Below are positions 7,477 to 13,714 of a stretch of 25,100 nt of DNA, piece after piece. Under the pieces are notes generated by a model. The model did no database searches. It worked only from the letters and a program-made list of their open reading frames with translations, and was not told where the DNA came from. How positions within the stretch are numbered: position 1 is the first letter of the stretch; the number at the start of each line of letters is the position of its first letter. Source of the stretch: Deltaproteobacteria bacterium RBG_13_61_14 (GTDB lineage: Bacteria; RBG-13-61-14); contig MGQK01000125.1 in the NCBI GenBank assembly GCA_001797815.1, positions 57,204 to 82,303 of the forward strand. The letters run 5' to 3'. A program made the translations under genes and the position numbers.

Positions 7477-7683
7477 GATTTAACCACAAAGGCACCAAGG
7501 CACTAAGTGATAAGAAAATAAGGGCTTTTCCTGCTTTGAGTCTTTGAGCCTTGGTGGTAAAAATCCTCTCTTCTTTCTCGGTGCTCTCTGCCTTCGGCCC
7601 GAGCTCAGGCCGAGGGGTGGCTCTGTGGTCAAAAATCCTCTTTGGACGGAATCGTAGCAGAACCGGATAATCGTGTCAAGAAA
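7477..7683. repeat. CACAAAGGCACCAAGG-type repeat, copy B, with an internal insertion
   Basis: Left arm TTAACCACAAAGGCACCAAG begins at about 7480. The 35 bases at 7535-7569 are identical to 7391-7425 of copy A, and the 29 bases at 7631-7659 are identical to 7415-7443. Compared with copy A, copy B has about 60 additional bases between these blocks, including a 30-base palindromic element at 7591-7620. Homology to copy A continues with substitutions to about 7683. Confidence 0.8.
7591..7620. mobile_element. Putative 30-bp palindromic repeat element with 5-bp flanking duplication
   Basis: Thirty bases containing GCCCGAGCTCAGGCCGAGGGG are flanked on both sides by CTCTG (7586-7590 and 7621-7625). 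Removing the 30 bases and one CTCTG restores GTGCTCTCTGTGGTC, the wording normally seen in this repeat family. A related 31-base sequence in opposite orientation lies at 8049-8079. Together this suggests a small non-autonomous element that inserted into a pre-existing repeat. Confidence 0.5.
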
Positions 7684-7753
7684 ATAATAGTGGACTGTGC
7701 GCAGTGCACAGTAAGCAGTGGAAATCATAAGGAAAAGGAGGGGATCGGAGTTC

Positions 7754-7960
7754 CACGCAAAGTCGCCAAGGCTCTCAATGTAGGAAAGGAGACAAGAGAA
7801 GATGACGCAAAGAAAATTAAGCCGCAATGGATTTCCCGTCTTGCGTCGCTGCTTCTTTGCGGCTAAGCATGAAAAAGGAGGAGCACTGGGAATAAGACAA
7901 GTTGCGATTATTTTCTAAATCTTTACCTTTGGAGTCTTTGCGGCTTGGCGTCTTTGCGTG
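7754..7960. repeat. 207-bp element with 17-bp terminal inverted repeats
   Basis: CACGCAAAGTCGCCAAG (7754-7770) and CTTGGCGTCTTTGCGTG (7944-7960) are inverted copies with 16 of 17 bases matching. The interior carries further CGCAAAG/CTTTGCGGC words in both orientations (about 7812-7865 and 7934-7945). There is no coding potential inside. It resembles the other CAAAG/CTTTG palindromic repeats of this interval but has longer, cleaner arms. Confidence 0.75.
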
Positions 7961-8048
7961 AAACTCTTGATCTGGTCTTTGGTTCCGGCTCGGCCGGGTT
8001 AGGCTTTAGGCTTCAGAACAAGAAGATCTGTCCTCGACCCCGAGCGCT

Positions 8049-8090
8049 CCCCTCGGCCTGAGCACTCGGGACCGAAGGCGGACCGAGGGG
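8049..8090. repeat. CCCCTCGG...CCGAGGGG palindromic repeat
   Basis: CCCCTCGG (8049-8056) and CCGAGGGG (8083-8090) are an exact 8-bp inverted pair. The first 31 bases (8049-8079) match the element at 7590-7617 in opposite orientation, apart from a few substitutions and small length differences. Confidence 0.7.
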
Positions 8091-8117
8091 CAAAATCTGC
8101 GGAGAAGAGGTTTCACG

Positions 8118-8241
8118 CTAAGTCCTTCGATTCATAAGTTCGATGACGAACTTATTTACTCAGGACTTAGTGCTGAGTGAGCAAACTCATCGAGCAAGCA
8201 GAAATGATATGTCATCAGTATTTGCGAATCGAAGCACTAAG
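8118..8241. repeat. Cruciform-like repeat with internal hairpins
   Basis: Outer arms CTAAGTCCTTCGATTC (8118-8133) and GAATCGAAGCACTAAG (8226-8241) are complementary at 14 of 16 positions. Directly inside is a perfect 9-bp hairpin ATAAGTTCG-atga-CGAACTTAT (8134-8155). Further small inverted words follow (ACTCAG/CTGAGT near 8159-8179). The structure would give a multi-armed fold as RNA or single-stranded DNA. Confidence 0.75.
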
Positions 8242-8362
8242 CCGCAAAGGAGCAAAGGGAAGAGAGGGAATCAGTTCAAGTTCACGTGCAAGTTAAGGTT
8301 CAAGGATAAAACTTTAATTCCCTGCCAACCGCCAACCTTCAACTGCCAACCGGCTTCAGCCT

Positions 8363-8446
8363 GGGGTGGTTGCCGCGTTAGATGGGGTGGTTGCTGAGCA
8401 GAATGGGGTGGTTGCCGTGCAGAATGGGGTGGTTGGCGCGCAGAAT
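8363..8446. repeat. 21-bp tandem repeat, four units
   Basis: Four head-to-tail 21-base units start at 8363, 8384, 8405 and 8426. Each begins GGGGTGGTTG and ends with AGAT or AGAAT; the middle positions vary (CCGCGTT, CTGAGC, CCGTGC, GCGCGC). A fifth partial unit GGGG begins at 8447. There is no spacer, so this is a minisatellite. Although 21 is a multiple of three, no surrounding gene supports a coding role. Confidence 0.85.
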
Positions 8447-8761
8447 GGGGGGACGTTTGAAGAGGGTATATCGTATGTCGTATGTAGTATGTCGGAAAAG
8501 AGAAGAAGAAGAAACCAAGAGAAATTTCGCCAGGTTAAGTTGGTTCCCGGGCGGTCGGAGAGGAGGGTCAAAGGATTAGGAAGGGCCGATGGCAGGAATG
8601 GGGGAGCGTTTTGGGGGCGCTGGTCCAAAAAGATATTGAGAAATCGCCAGGTTAGCATCTCGAACAGTTGTTCTATTTCAACCTTCATCCTTGACCCTTC
8701 ACCCTTCAAACTTCACTGTCCCCTATTATATGTATGTTTGTTGCAGTTTTTAAGGAATTGG

Positions 8762-8834
8762 GGATTTCAGATTTCGGATTTTGGATTGGCCGGTTTTTTG
8801 CCAATCCTTAATCCGCAATCCGCAATCCGAAATT
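8762..8834. repeat. GATTTCGGATT-type inverted repeat with perfect core hairpin
   Basis: The core GGATTGGC (8783-8790) and GCCAATCC (8800-8807) pair perfectly around a T-rich loop. The outer arms are imperfect copies of GATTTCGGATT and AATCCGAAATT words, with ATCCGCA repeated in tandem on the right. This is another dispersed-repeat class typical of the interval. Confidence 0.7.
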
Positions 8835-8875
8835 AGAAATGGTCTCCTTTTGGCTCACGCCTCTGCGGTGGTGGA

Positions 8876-9133
8876 TCAGGGGACCGCGGAGAAAAGGTCC
8901 TCCACCTGTTTTTGGATTTCGGGCCGGCTGAGACAGTCCGCGCAAGAGATAACCCAGCGGGGGTTTTTGAGCTGGAAGAAGGAGAGGTCCACGCTTTCAT
9001 CGCGCGGGTTCTTGATGGTGATGGGTTCGCAATCGCCGGTGAGGAGCGCGTAATAGTCCACCCGGTAGCCTCCCTCGCTGGAGGCGGAGTGCCGGGTCGG
9101 CTTCACTTCCCGGCCACAATGTGAGCAAACCAT
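8876..9133 (-). CDS. Small protein with two CXXC pairs (putative zinc ribbon)
   Basis: An 85-residue protein with Cys3-X2-Cys6 at the start (MVCSHCG) and Cys64-X2-Cys67 (ISCADC) near the end. This is the spacing expected of a small zinc-binding fold. I do not recognise the family. AAGGA lies about 9 bases upstream of the ATG. It follows the barrel-like exported protein by 44 bp on the same strand and is probably the last gene of the TetR-led operon. It has no signal peptide, so it should be cytoplasmic. Its stop is only about 40 bases from the repeat-rich interval. The codon pattern and cysteine pairs argue that it is a real gene; its function is unknown. Confidence 0.7.
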   Translation of the reverse strand: MVCSHCGREVKPTRHSASSEGGYRVDYYALLTGDCEPITIKNPRDESVDLSFFQLKNPRWVISCADCLSRPEIQKQVEDLFSAVP

Positions 9134-9177
9134 GCGCTCATTCCTTGGACCGCAGCGGGGCGGCGGAGGGCTCGCGG

Positions 9178-10020
9178 CTAGAGGTTGAACCCCACGAAGG
9201 CAATCGGACCTTGATGGAAGAGGTCAATCTGGAACGTCTTATCGCTCAGCAGATCCAGGCTGGCTTGGCCCTGGAGCCACTGGTAACCGGCCGCGGCGTA
9301 AAAGCGGCTCACCTTGAATTGGACACCGCCGAGCAGGTCCACATAGCTGGCCTGGAGATTCATGATTTCCAGGTGCATGCCCGAGGCTTGCCCGAACAGG
9401 CCCAGGCCGTAGAGCAAGGTACATTCGCCGGAGACGCCCACCACCGGCAGCACCAGGGGAAACACGGCGTTTTCTTCTTTTTTCAGGGAGGTGCCGCCGA
9501 TCCGGCCTTCCAGGGTGACGTCAAAAAGGTAGAGTTCGGTGCCGAGCAGGGCGCCGAGGTAGCCCCGCTTGAAGGCCAGGGGCGAAAACTGGTAAAAAGC
9601 CTTGACGCGGTCCACCTGGATTCGGGTTCCGACCTGGCCGGTGAAGGTCCGGCCTAAAAATTCAATGGGATTGTCGGGAAAGATATTGTTATTGTCGCCC
9701 CGGTAACGGCCCTGGAAATAGGAAAGGTAAAGCCGGTTGCGTTTGGTCGGGCGAAAGTCCAGAATCAGCTCGGGGACTCCCTGCGGATTCTCAATCTTCA
9801 GGTCATCCACCAAGCTCAGGGTTTCCCCGATCTCCGTTTTCTCGCCCAGCAGGTCGGTGCCTCGGTCGGTGAACTTGATCTCCCCGTCCAAAGCGGCCGA
9901 CCAGTAACTGAGCTTCACCCCCCCGTGGCGGTGCTTGGTGCCCCAATCCCTGGGCTTGGCCCACCCCGGGAACGCGGCGATCAAGACCAGGAGCAACGCC
10001 ATCCTACTCGCTGCTTTCAT
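9178..10020 (-). CDS. Exported protein, probable outer-membrane beta-barrel
   Basis: A 280-residue protein with a clear signal peptide (MKAASRMALLLVLIAAFPGWA). The mature part is rich in short amphipathic strands with aromatic residues (VKLSYWSAAL, NRLYLSYFQGRY, VKAFYQFSPLAF, RFYAAAGYQWLQ), glycine turns, and a C-terminus IAFVGFNL. These features fit an 8-12-stranded outer-membrane barrel, but no named family is recognised. The ATG at 10020 is chosen because AGGAGG stands 8 bases upstream; the codons before it are TTG GTG and lack spacing. It begins 31 bp after the second TetR gene and is likely co-transcribed, so it may be under autoregulated TetR control. An alternative is a periplasmic beta-rich protein. 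Confidence 0.75.
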   Translation of the reverse strand: MKAASRMALLLVLIAAFPGWAKPRDWGTKHRHGGVKLSYWSAALDGEIKFTDRGTDLLGEKTEIGETLSLVDDLKIENPQGVPELILDFRPTKRNRLYLSYFQGRYRGDNNNIFPDNPIEFLGRTFTGQVGTRIQVDRVKAFYQFSPLAFKRGYLGALLGTELYLFDVTLEGRIGGTSLKKEENAVFPLVLPVVGVSGECTLLYGLGLFGQASGMHLEIMNLQASYVDLLGGVQFKVSRFYAAAGYQWLQGQASLDLLSDKTFQIDLFHQGPIAFVGFNL

Positions 10021-10051
10021 CACCAATTCCTCCTTTTCCCAGCGCCGTGCC

Positions 10052-10732
10052 TCACTCGGCCCAGCACCTCCAATCGCCGGGCTCGGCCAAGAGCAGGTCC
10101 AACGCGTGCTCGCATAACCGCTCGAAATAAAAACTCGGGTCTTCCGCGGCGTCCAGCATCACGCACTGCACCGCGCCGCCGTTGACCAGGCTCTTGAGCA
10201 GGGTGGTCCCGGTCCGCTGATCCAGGTCGGGATTGAAGTGCCCCTTGGCCTGGCCCTCGCGGATGGTCGCGGCCAGCTCCGGCGTGAAATTTTCCAGCAG
10301 CTCATAAAACAGGCTGGTGCCCCGGTTCTGGAGCCCGCCGGCCATGAGGGCGCGCAAGTCCTCGCTGAACAGACCCCGATAGCGCTGGAGCATCCGGCTG
10401 AGCACCCGGAAAAAGGTCTGGATCATTTCCTCTTCCGAAAACGTCCTCTGCGCCAGCCGGAACCGCCGCTGCGAGAGCAAGAGCACGCTCGGCAAGAGCC
10501 ACCGGAAGAAACGCTGCAGCACCTGGCCGCGGAGCTTCTCCTCCGTGGCAAAGTGCCAGGCGACCACGGCCGCCGGAAGCTGGGCGGCCCGGGCCGCCTC
10601 GCTCAAGGCCACCAGGCCCGAAGCGCGCTGGGCATAGAGTTGAAACGCGGCCGCCAGGATCTTTTCCCGGCAGGGCTGGCTCTGGTAAAAGCTCAGATCT
10701 ATAATCATAGCTGGCATCGCCTGGGGCTCCAT
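10052..10732 (-). CDS. TetR/AcrR-family transcriptional regulator (second of a pair)
   Basis: A 226-residue TetR-type protein. The N-terminal helix-turn-helix region is CREKILAAAFQLYAQRA followed by LSEAARAAQLPAAVVAWHF and TEEKLRGQVL (about 20-70). The usual T-x-x-x-IA pattern is weakened (VALSEAARAAQ), and the YYHF-like recognition helix is VAWHF. The C-terminal domain is a helical ligand-binding type. The ATG at 10732 follows the stop of the upstream TetR by only 2 bases, with GGAGAACC inside the end of that gene, which implies translational coupling. An alternative start is the Met at 10717. A barrel-like exported protein follows 31 bp downstream, the likely regulated partner. The ligand is not predictable. 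Confidence 0.85.
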   Translation of the reverse strand: MEPQAMPAMIIDLSFYQSQPCREKILAAAFQLYAQRASGLVALSEAARAAQLPAAVVAWHFATEEKLRGQVLQRFFRWLLPSVLLLSQRRFRLAQRTFSEEEMIQTFFRVLSRMLQRYRGLFSEDLRALMAGGLQNRGTSLFYELLENFTPELAATIREGQAKGHFNPDLDQRTGTTLLKSLVNGGAVQCVMLDAAEDPSFYFERLCEHALDLLLAEPGDWRCWAE

Positions 10733-10734
10733 TT

Positions 10735-11421
10735 TTAAGGGTTCTCCGCCGACGAGCCTGGCGGTTCCTGGTGGAGCAGCCGCATGGTCGCCAGGGTAAT
10801 ATGGCGCAGCGCCTCTTCCGCCGTCAACTTTTCCGGCTCCATATACCATTGCATAAACAGGCCTTGAGACAAGGCCAGGATGCTCTTGGCGGTCCAATCC
10901 GGGTCCAGGGTCGCCCGAAACCATTTCTTGTCCTGGCCCAGGCGGATCACCTCCGCCAGGGTCAGGGTGAGGTTGGTCCAGAAGTTCCGGATCTTCTCGG
11001 CCAGGGAGGGATTCTTGTGAATTTGCTCAAAGCTCAGGGAAAAGAGGGCGGTTAGAATCGGCAGGTGCCCCTCCAGGGTTTGGCCGATCCCCCGGAAGAA
11101 GAACTCCATGATCTCCTTGGCGCCGGCTTGAGGATGCTCCGCGGAATACAATTCCCACCCTTGCTGGATATCCTCCCCCAGCTTCTTCTCCAGATAATAT
11201 TCCACCACCGCGAGCAGCAGGCCCTCTTTGCCGCCAAAATGCCAATCCACCGAGCTGCGATAAGTCCGGGCGCCTTCCGCGATCTGGGTGATGGTGGTGT
11301 CGCTGTAGCCTTGCCGGGCAAAAAGCTCCAGTCCCACCCGCAAGATCTCCTGCCGGGTTTTTTCTCCTTCCGCTTCCCGAGGATGTCTCCGGATCTTCCC
11401 TCCGATCATGCTTTCCCCCAT
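10735..11421 (-). CDS. TetR/AcrR-family transcriptional regulator (first of a pair)
   Basis: A 228-residue regulator with a textbook TetR DNA-binding domain: TRQEILRVGLELFARQGYSDTTI, TQIAEGA, YRSSVDWHFGGKEGLL (about 22-70). The C-terminal part is helical and should bind a small effector and dimerise. The start chosen is ATG 11421 (AGGA 7 bases upstream); TTG 11451 or ATG 11409 are possible. It is first in a probable operon with a second TetR gene, an exported barrel-like protein and a small CXXC protein. A sigma70-like promoter is seen at 11467-11496. In this family the neighbouring genes and the regulator itself are common targets, so autorepression is plausible. Confidence 0.93.
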   Translation of the reverse strand: MGESMIGGKIRRHPREAEGEKTRQEILRVGLELFARQGYSDTTITQIAEGARTYRSSVDWHFGGKEGLLLAVVEYYLEKKLGEDIQQGWELYSAEHPQAGAKEIMEFFFRGIGQTLEGHLPILTALFSLSFEQIHKNPSLAEKIRNFWTNLTLTLAEVIRLGQDKKWFRATLDPDWTAKSILALSQGLFMQWYMEPEKLTAEEALRHITLATMRLLHQEPPGSSAENP

Positions 11422-11466
11422 TGCCAATCCTGACCAGACCGAGTTAGACAACCTGACCTTTTCATT

Positions 11467-11496
11467 ATGCTAGCGGCCTCAGCCTTACCCTGTCAA
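11467..11496 (-). promoter_or_regulatory. Sigma70-like promoter upstream of the TetR pair
   Basis: On the minus strand TTGACA (11491-11496) is followed after 18 bases by TAGCAT (11467-11472, 4 of 6), itself running into AAT. The predicted transcription start is near 11460, about 40 bases before the chosen ATG. The rest of the 220-bp intergenic region holds a GGGCGCGCCC palindrome (11600-11609) but no gene. Confidence 0.6.
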
Positions 11497-11671
11497 CCAA
11501 AATTGGCGGCTGCCTAATTTTTTTTCGAGAAGCGAATCAATCACGGCCCAACGACCGCGCCCGCCACCGGATGCAAAATTTACCCGGTTTCACCTGCCCG
11601 GGCGCGCCCTGGGTGCCCATCCTCGGCGCCGGCTGTTGCCTCCTGCTCGCTAAGTCAGAGCCTGGCACCAT

Positions 11672-12805
11672 TTATTTCAGGGTCTCCCGGGCGATGAGCA
11701 TGCGCTGGACTTCGCTGGTGCCCTCGTAGATGGTGGTCACCCGGGCGTCGCGGTAGATGCGTTCGATGGGAAATTCCGAAGTGTAACCATAGCCGCCGTG
11801 GATTTGCAGGGCCTGGTAAGCGGAGCGGTTCAGGGTCTCGGAGGCAAAGAGCTTGGCCATCGAGGCCTCCTTGGTAAAAGGTTGTTCGCGGTCTTTCAAG
11901 GCCGCGGCGGAGAGGGTGAGGAGCTCCGCGGCTTCTCGGCCGGTGGCGATATCGGCGATCATCCACTGGATGGCCTGGTGGGCGGAGAGGGGTTTGTGGA
12001 ACTGGCGTCGCTCGTTCGCATATTTCACGGCCTCCTCCTGACAGGCCCGGATCATCCCGGTGGCCTGGGCCGCGATCCCGATCCGGCCCGAAGCTAACGC
12101 CTCGGCCACCACCCGGCCGCCGTCGCCCTCCTTGCCGATCCGGTTCTCTTCCGGCACCTCGCAGTCCTCGAAAAGCAATTCCACCGTGTTGCTGGCCCGC
12201 AGCCCCATCTTGGACAATGACCGTCCGATCTTCAGGCCGGGCGCCCCCTTTTCCACCATGAACGCGCTCAGACCCCGGCCTCCGCTCTCCCCGGTCCGGG
12301 CCAGCACGAAAAAAAGCCCGGCATAACCGCCGTTGGTAATAAAGATCTTGGTGCCGTTGAGCCGATAGCGCGAGCCCCGGCGCCGCGCCTGGCATTGGAT
12401 CTCGGCCAGATTGGAGCCGGCCCCCGGCTCGGTAAGCGCAAACGCGCCCAGGACTTCGCCGCCGGCCAGGGGCTTGAGCAGCCGCTGTTTCTGTTCCTCG
12501 GATCCGAACCGGGCCAAAGGCTCGCTGGTCAAGTTGGTCACGCTCATGGTGACCGCGGTGGAGGCGCAGGCGCGGGCGATCTCCATGACCGCGAGCACAT
12601 AGGCGACGGCCCCCACCTCGGAGCCGCCGTAAGCGGCCGGCACCATCATCCCGCACAATCCCAGGCCGGCCAATTTGCCGATCAACTCTTCCGGGAACTT
12701 GGCTTCCCGGTCGCGTTGGGCCGCGCCCGGAGCCACTTCGCGGCGGGCAAACTGCTCCACCATCATCCGGATCATGTCTTGCTCGGGGGTCAACGGGAAA
12801 TACAT
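11672..12805 (-). CDS. Acyl-CoA dehydrogenase
   Basis: A 377-residue FAD-dependent acyl-CoA dehydrogenase that oxidises acyl-CoA to the 2,3-enoyl-CoA, with electrons passing to an electron-transfer flavoprotein. Seen: the signature GAFALTEPGAGSN (120-132) for flavin binding, FITNGGYAG (about 165), SKMGLRASNT before the C-terminal domain, QAIQWMIADI, the IHGGYGYTSEFPIER segment, and the catalytic base Glu361 in TIYEGTSEVQ. Length and domain order match short/branched-chain or butyryl-CoA dehydrogenases. The chain length of the substrate cannot be fixed. It starts 7 bp after the XRE-cupin regulator gene, so it is co-transcribed and the regulator probably controls this step of fatty-acid or amino-acid catabolism. 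No signal peptide, so cytoplasmic. Confidence 0.95.
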   Translation of the reverse strand: MYFPLTPEQDMIRMMVEQFARREVAPGAAQRDREAKFPEELIGKLAGLGLCGMMVPAAYGGSEVGAVAYVLAVMEIARACASTAVTMSVTNLTSEPLARFGSEEQKQRLLKPLAGGEVLGAFALTEPGAGSNLAEIQCQARRRGSRYRLNGTKIFITNGGYAGLFFVLARTGESGGRGLSAFMVEKGAPGLKIGRSLSKMGLRASNTVELLFEDCEVPEENRIGKEGDGGRVVAEALASGRIGIAAQATGMIRACQEEAVKYANERRQFHKPLSAHQAIQWMIADIATGREAAELLTLSAAALKDREQPFTKEASMAKLFASETLNRSAYQALQIHGGYGYTSEFPIERIYRDARVTTIYEGTSEVQRMLIARETLK

Positions 12806-12812
12806 GGCGGCC

Positions 12813-13364
12813 TCAGGGATGGTAGATCACGACCAAGAGCCGGGTCGGCTCGCGGCCGGGGTTGCGGAGCCGATGCTGCTGGCCGGAATCGAAGTGGATG
12901 CTCCCGCCCGCCTGGAGACGGGTGGTCTTGCGGCCCACGGTGATCTGGAGCCGTCCCCCCAAGACGTAGATGAATTCTTCGCCCTCGTGGCGGTAGCCCA
13001 CCTTGCGGTGCTCGCTCTTCGGATCAATCGTGACCTGGAAGGCCATCAGGTGCCGCTCCGGCTCGTCCGGGCTGAGAAGCTGGTAGGCGTAATCCCGGGT
13101 CCGTTTCTCCCGCGCCACCCGCCGCTTCTCCGCTGAACGCCTTCCCTCTTCCCCGCCCATGAAGGCGGCAGGCTCCACCGAAAGCGTGCGCGCCAGGGTG
13201 AGGATCTCGGCGACCGAGGGCAAGACCTCGTCTTGCTCGAGCTTCTTCAGGTAGGCCGGCTTCAGGCTCACGTGGTCCGCCAATTCCTCCAGACTCCAAC
13301 CCTCTTTCTCCCGCAAATGGCGCAATTTGGCCCCGAAACTCCTCGCCTTCTCCCGTGCGGCCAT
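12813..13364 (-). CDS. XRE-family regulator with C-terminal cupin domain
   Basis: A 183-residue regulator combining an N-terminal XRE helix-turn-helix (GAKLRHLREKEGWSLEELAD, then VSLKPAYLKKLEQDEVLPS; about 11-50) and a C-terminal cupin (HEGEEFIYVLGGRLQ at 126-140, FDSGQQHRLRN at 158-168, with His126, Glu128/Glu130 and His164 as probable metal or ligand contacts). This is the architecture of small-molecule-sensing repressors such as PuuR. The ATG at 13364 has GGAGGG 6 bases upstream. An in-frame ATG at 13394 overlaps the promoter -10, so it would not be transcribed from that promoter. It leads a two-gene operon with the acyl-CoA dehydrogenase, which it probably regulates. Confidence 0.92.
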   Translation of the reverse strand: MAAREKARSFGAKLRHLREKEGWSLEELADHVSLKPAYLKKLEQDEVLPSVAEILTLARTLSVEPAAFMGGEEGRRSAEKRRVAREKRTRDYAYQLLSPDEPERHLMAFQVTIDPKSEHRKVGYRHEGEEFIYVLGGRLQITVGRKTTRLQAGGSIHFDSGQQHRLRNPGREPTRLLVVIYHP

Positions 13365-13392
13365 CTTCTCCCTCCTTTTGCTCAATGGCTGC

Positions 13393-13421
13393 ATTATATC
13401 CTCTCTGCTGTTCCCGGACAA
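13393..13421 (-). promoter_or_regulatory. Promoter of the XRE-cupin/acyl-CoA dehydrogenase operon
   Basis: On the minus strand TTGTCC (13416-13421, 4 of 6) and a perfect TATAAT (13393-13398) are spaced by 17 bases. Transcription should start near 13386, about 20 bases before the ATG at 13364. This also decides the start of the regulator gene. Confidence 0.7.
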
Positions 13422-13434
13422 TCTAATCTCCGGT

Positions 13435-13543
13435 AAGGGGTCAGGTCTTGACTTTGACATTGGTGGATTTGAAAGAAGTGGCCATCGCGTATTTTTGCTT
13501 GAGGGAGAAACGCGACGGGGCGAAGGCGCGAGGGCGCCCCGTC
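13435..13543. repeat. TCAGGTCTTGACTTTGACA-type repeat remnant with strong hairpin
   Basis: The stretch GGGGTCAGGTCTTGACTTTG (from 13437) matches a wording I recall next to REP-associated Y1 transposase genes in many genomes. It is followed by a perfect 9-bp stem GACGGGGCG (13514-13522) and CGCCCCGTC (13535-13543) with a 12-base loop. No transposase gene is present. It may be a non-autonomous remnant. The hairpin lacks a T-tract, so it is not a clear terminator. Confidence 0.45.
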
Positions 13544-13575
13544 ATCATGATGCGCCACCGCGATCCAGAAAAAGT

Positions 13576-13604
13576 TTGACTGTTTCGGACGGGCCGCCTA
13601 TAAT
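13576..13604 (+). promoter_or_regulatory. Promoter of tRNA-Pro
   Basis: TTGACT (13576-13581, 5 of 6) and a perfect TATAAT (13599-13604) are spaced by exactly 17 bases. Transcription would begin around 13611, immediately before the tRNA. It may also serve plsY downstream. Confidence 0.85.
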
Positions 13605-13612
13605 ATGCGGAT

Positions 13613-13686
13613 CGGGACGTAGCGCAGGCTGGTAGCGCGCTTGGTTCGGGACCAAGAGGTCGCTGGTTCAAATCCAGTCGTCCCGA
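13613..13686 (+). tRNA. tRNA-Pro (anticodon CGG)
   Basis: A complete cloverleaf can be drawn. Acceptor CGGGACG pairs with CGTCCCG (13613-13619 with 13679-13685). The D stem is GCGC/GCGC. Anticodon stem CTTGG/CCAAG encloses loop TTCGGGA, giving anticodon CGG at 13647-13649 (reads CCG, proline). The T stem GCTGG/CCAGT has one G-U pair around TTCAAAT. A C1-G72 pair is typical of proline tRNAs. The discriminator base is A at 13686, and CCA is not encoded. Confidence 0.95.
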
Positions 13687-13714
13687 TATTTTTTGCAACC
13701 CCGCGGGAACATCG

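Larger units (their letters stand above)
6949..8875. other. Long gene-free, repeat-rich interval
   Basis: About 1.9 kb without a credible gene. The first 130 bases are the AT-rich promoter region of the restriction operon. From about 7085 the composition changes to a patchwork of short inverted repeats, direct repeats and word-like low-complexity strings (CCAACCGCCAACC, TTCATCCTTGACCC, TATGTCGTATGTAG, CAATCCGCAATCCG). Open frames here give peptides such as LCLSVFVVKSSG, which I know as translations of dispersed CACAAAGNCACCAAGG-type repeats rather than genes. Codon structure, ribosome-binding sites and conserved domains are absent. Individual repeats are listed separately. Confidence 0.8.

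Noticed and set aside
7076-7866. Several open frames of 70-120 residues in the repeat interval
   Set aside because: Their peptides (such as LCLSVFVVKSSG) are translations of dispersed repeats; no domain, no codon bias, no start signals.
8363-8446. CRISPR array
   Set aside because: Units are directly adjacent with no spacers, 21 bp is too short, and no cas gene is present.
8366-8836. Open frame of 156 codons reading through the 21-bp repeats
   Set aside because: It spans a minisatellite and then repeat-like text (SAIRN, PFKLHC), so it is not a protein gene.
13514-13543. Intrinsic terminator
   Set aside because: The stem is strong but no T-tract follows on either strand; better kept as a repeat.
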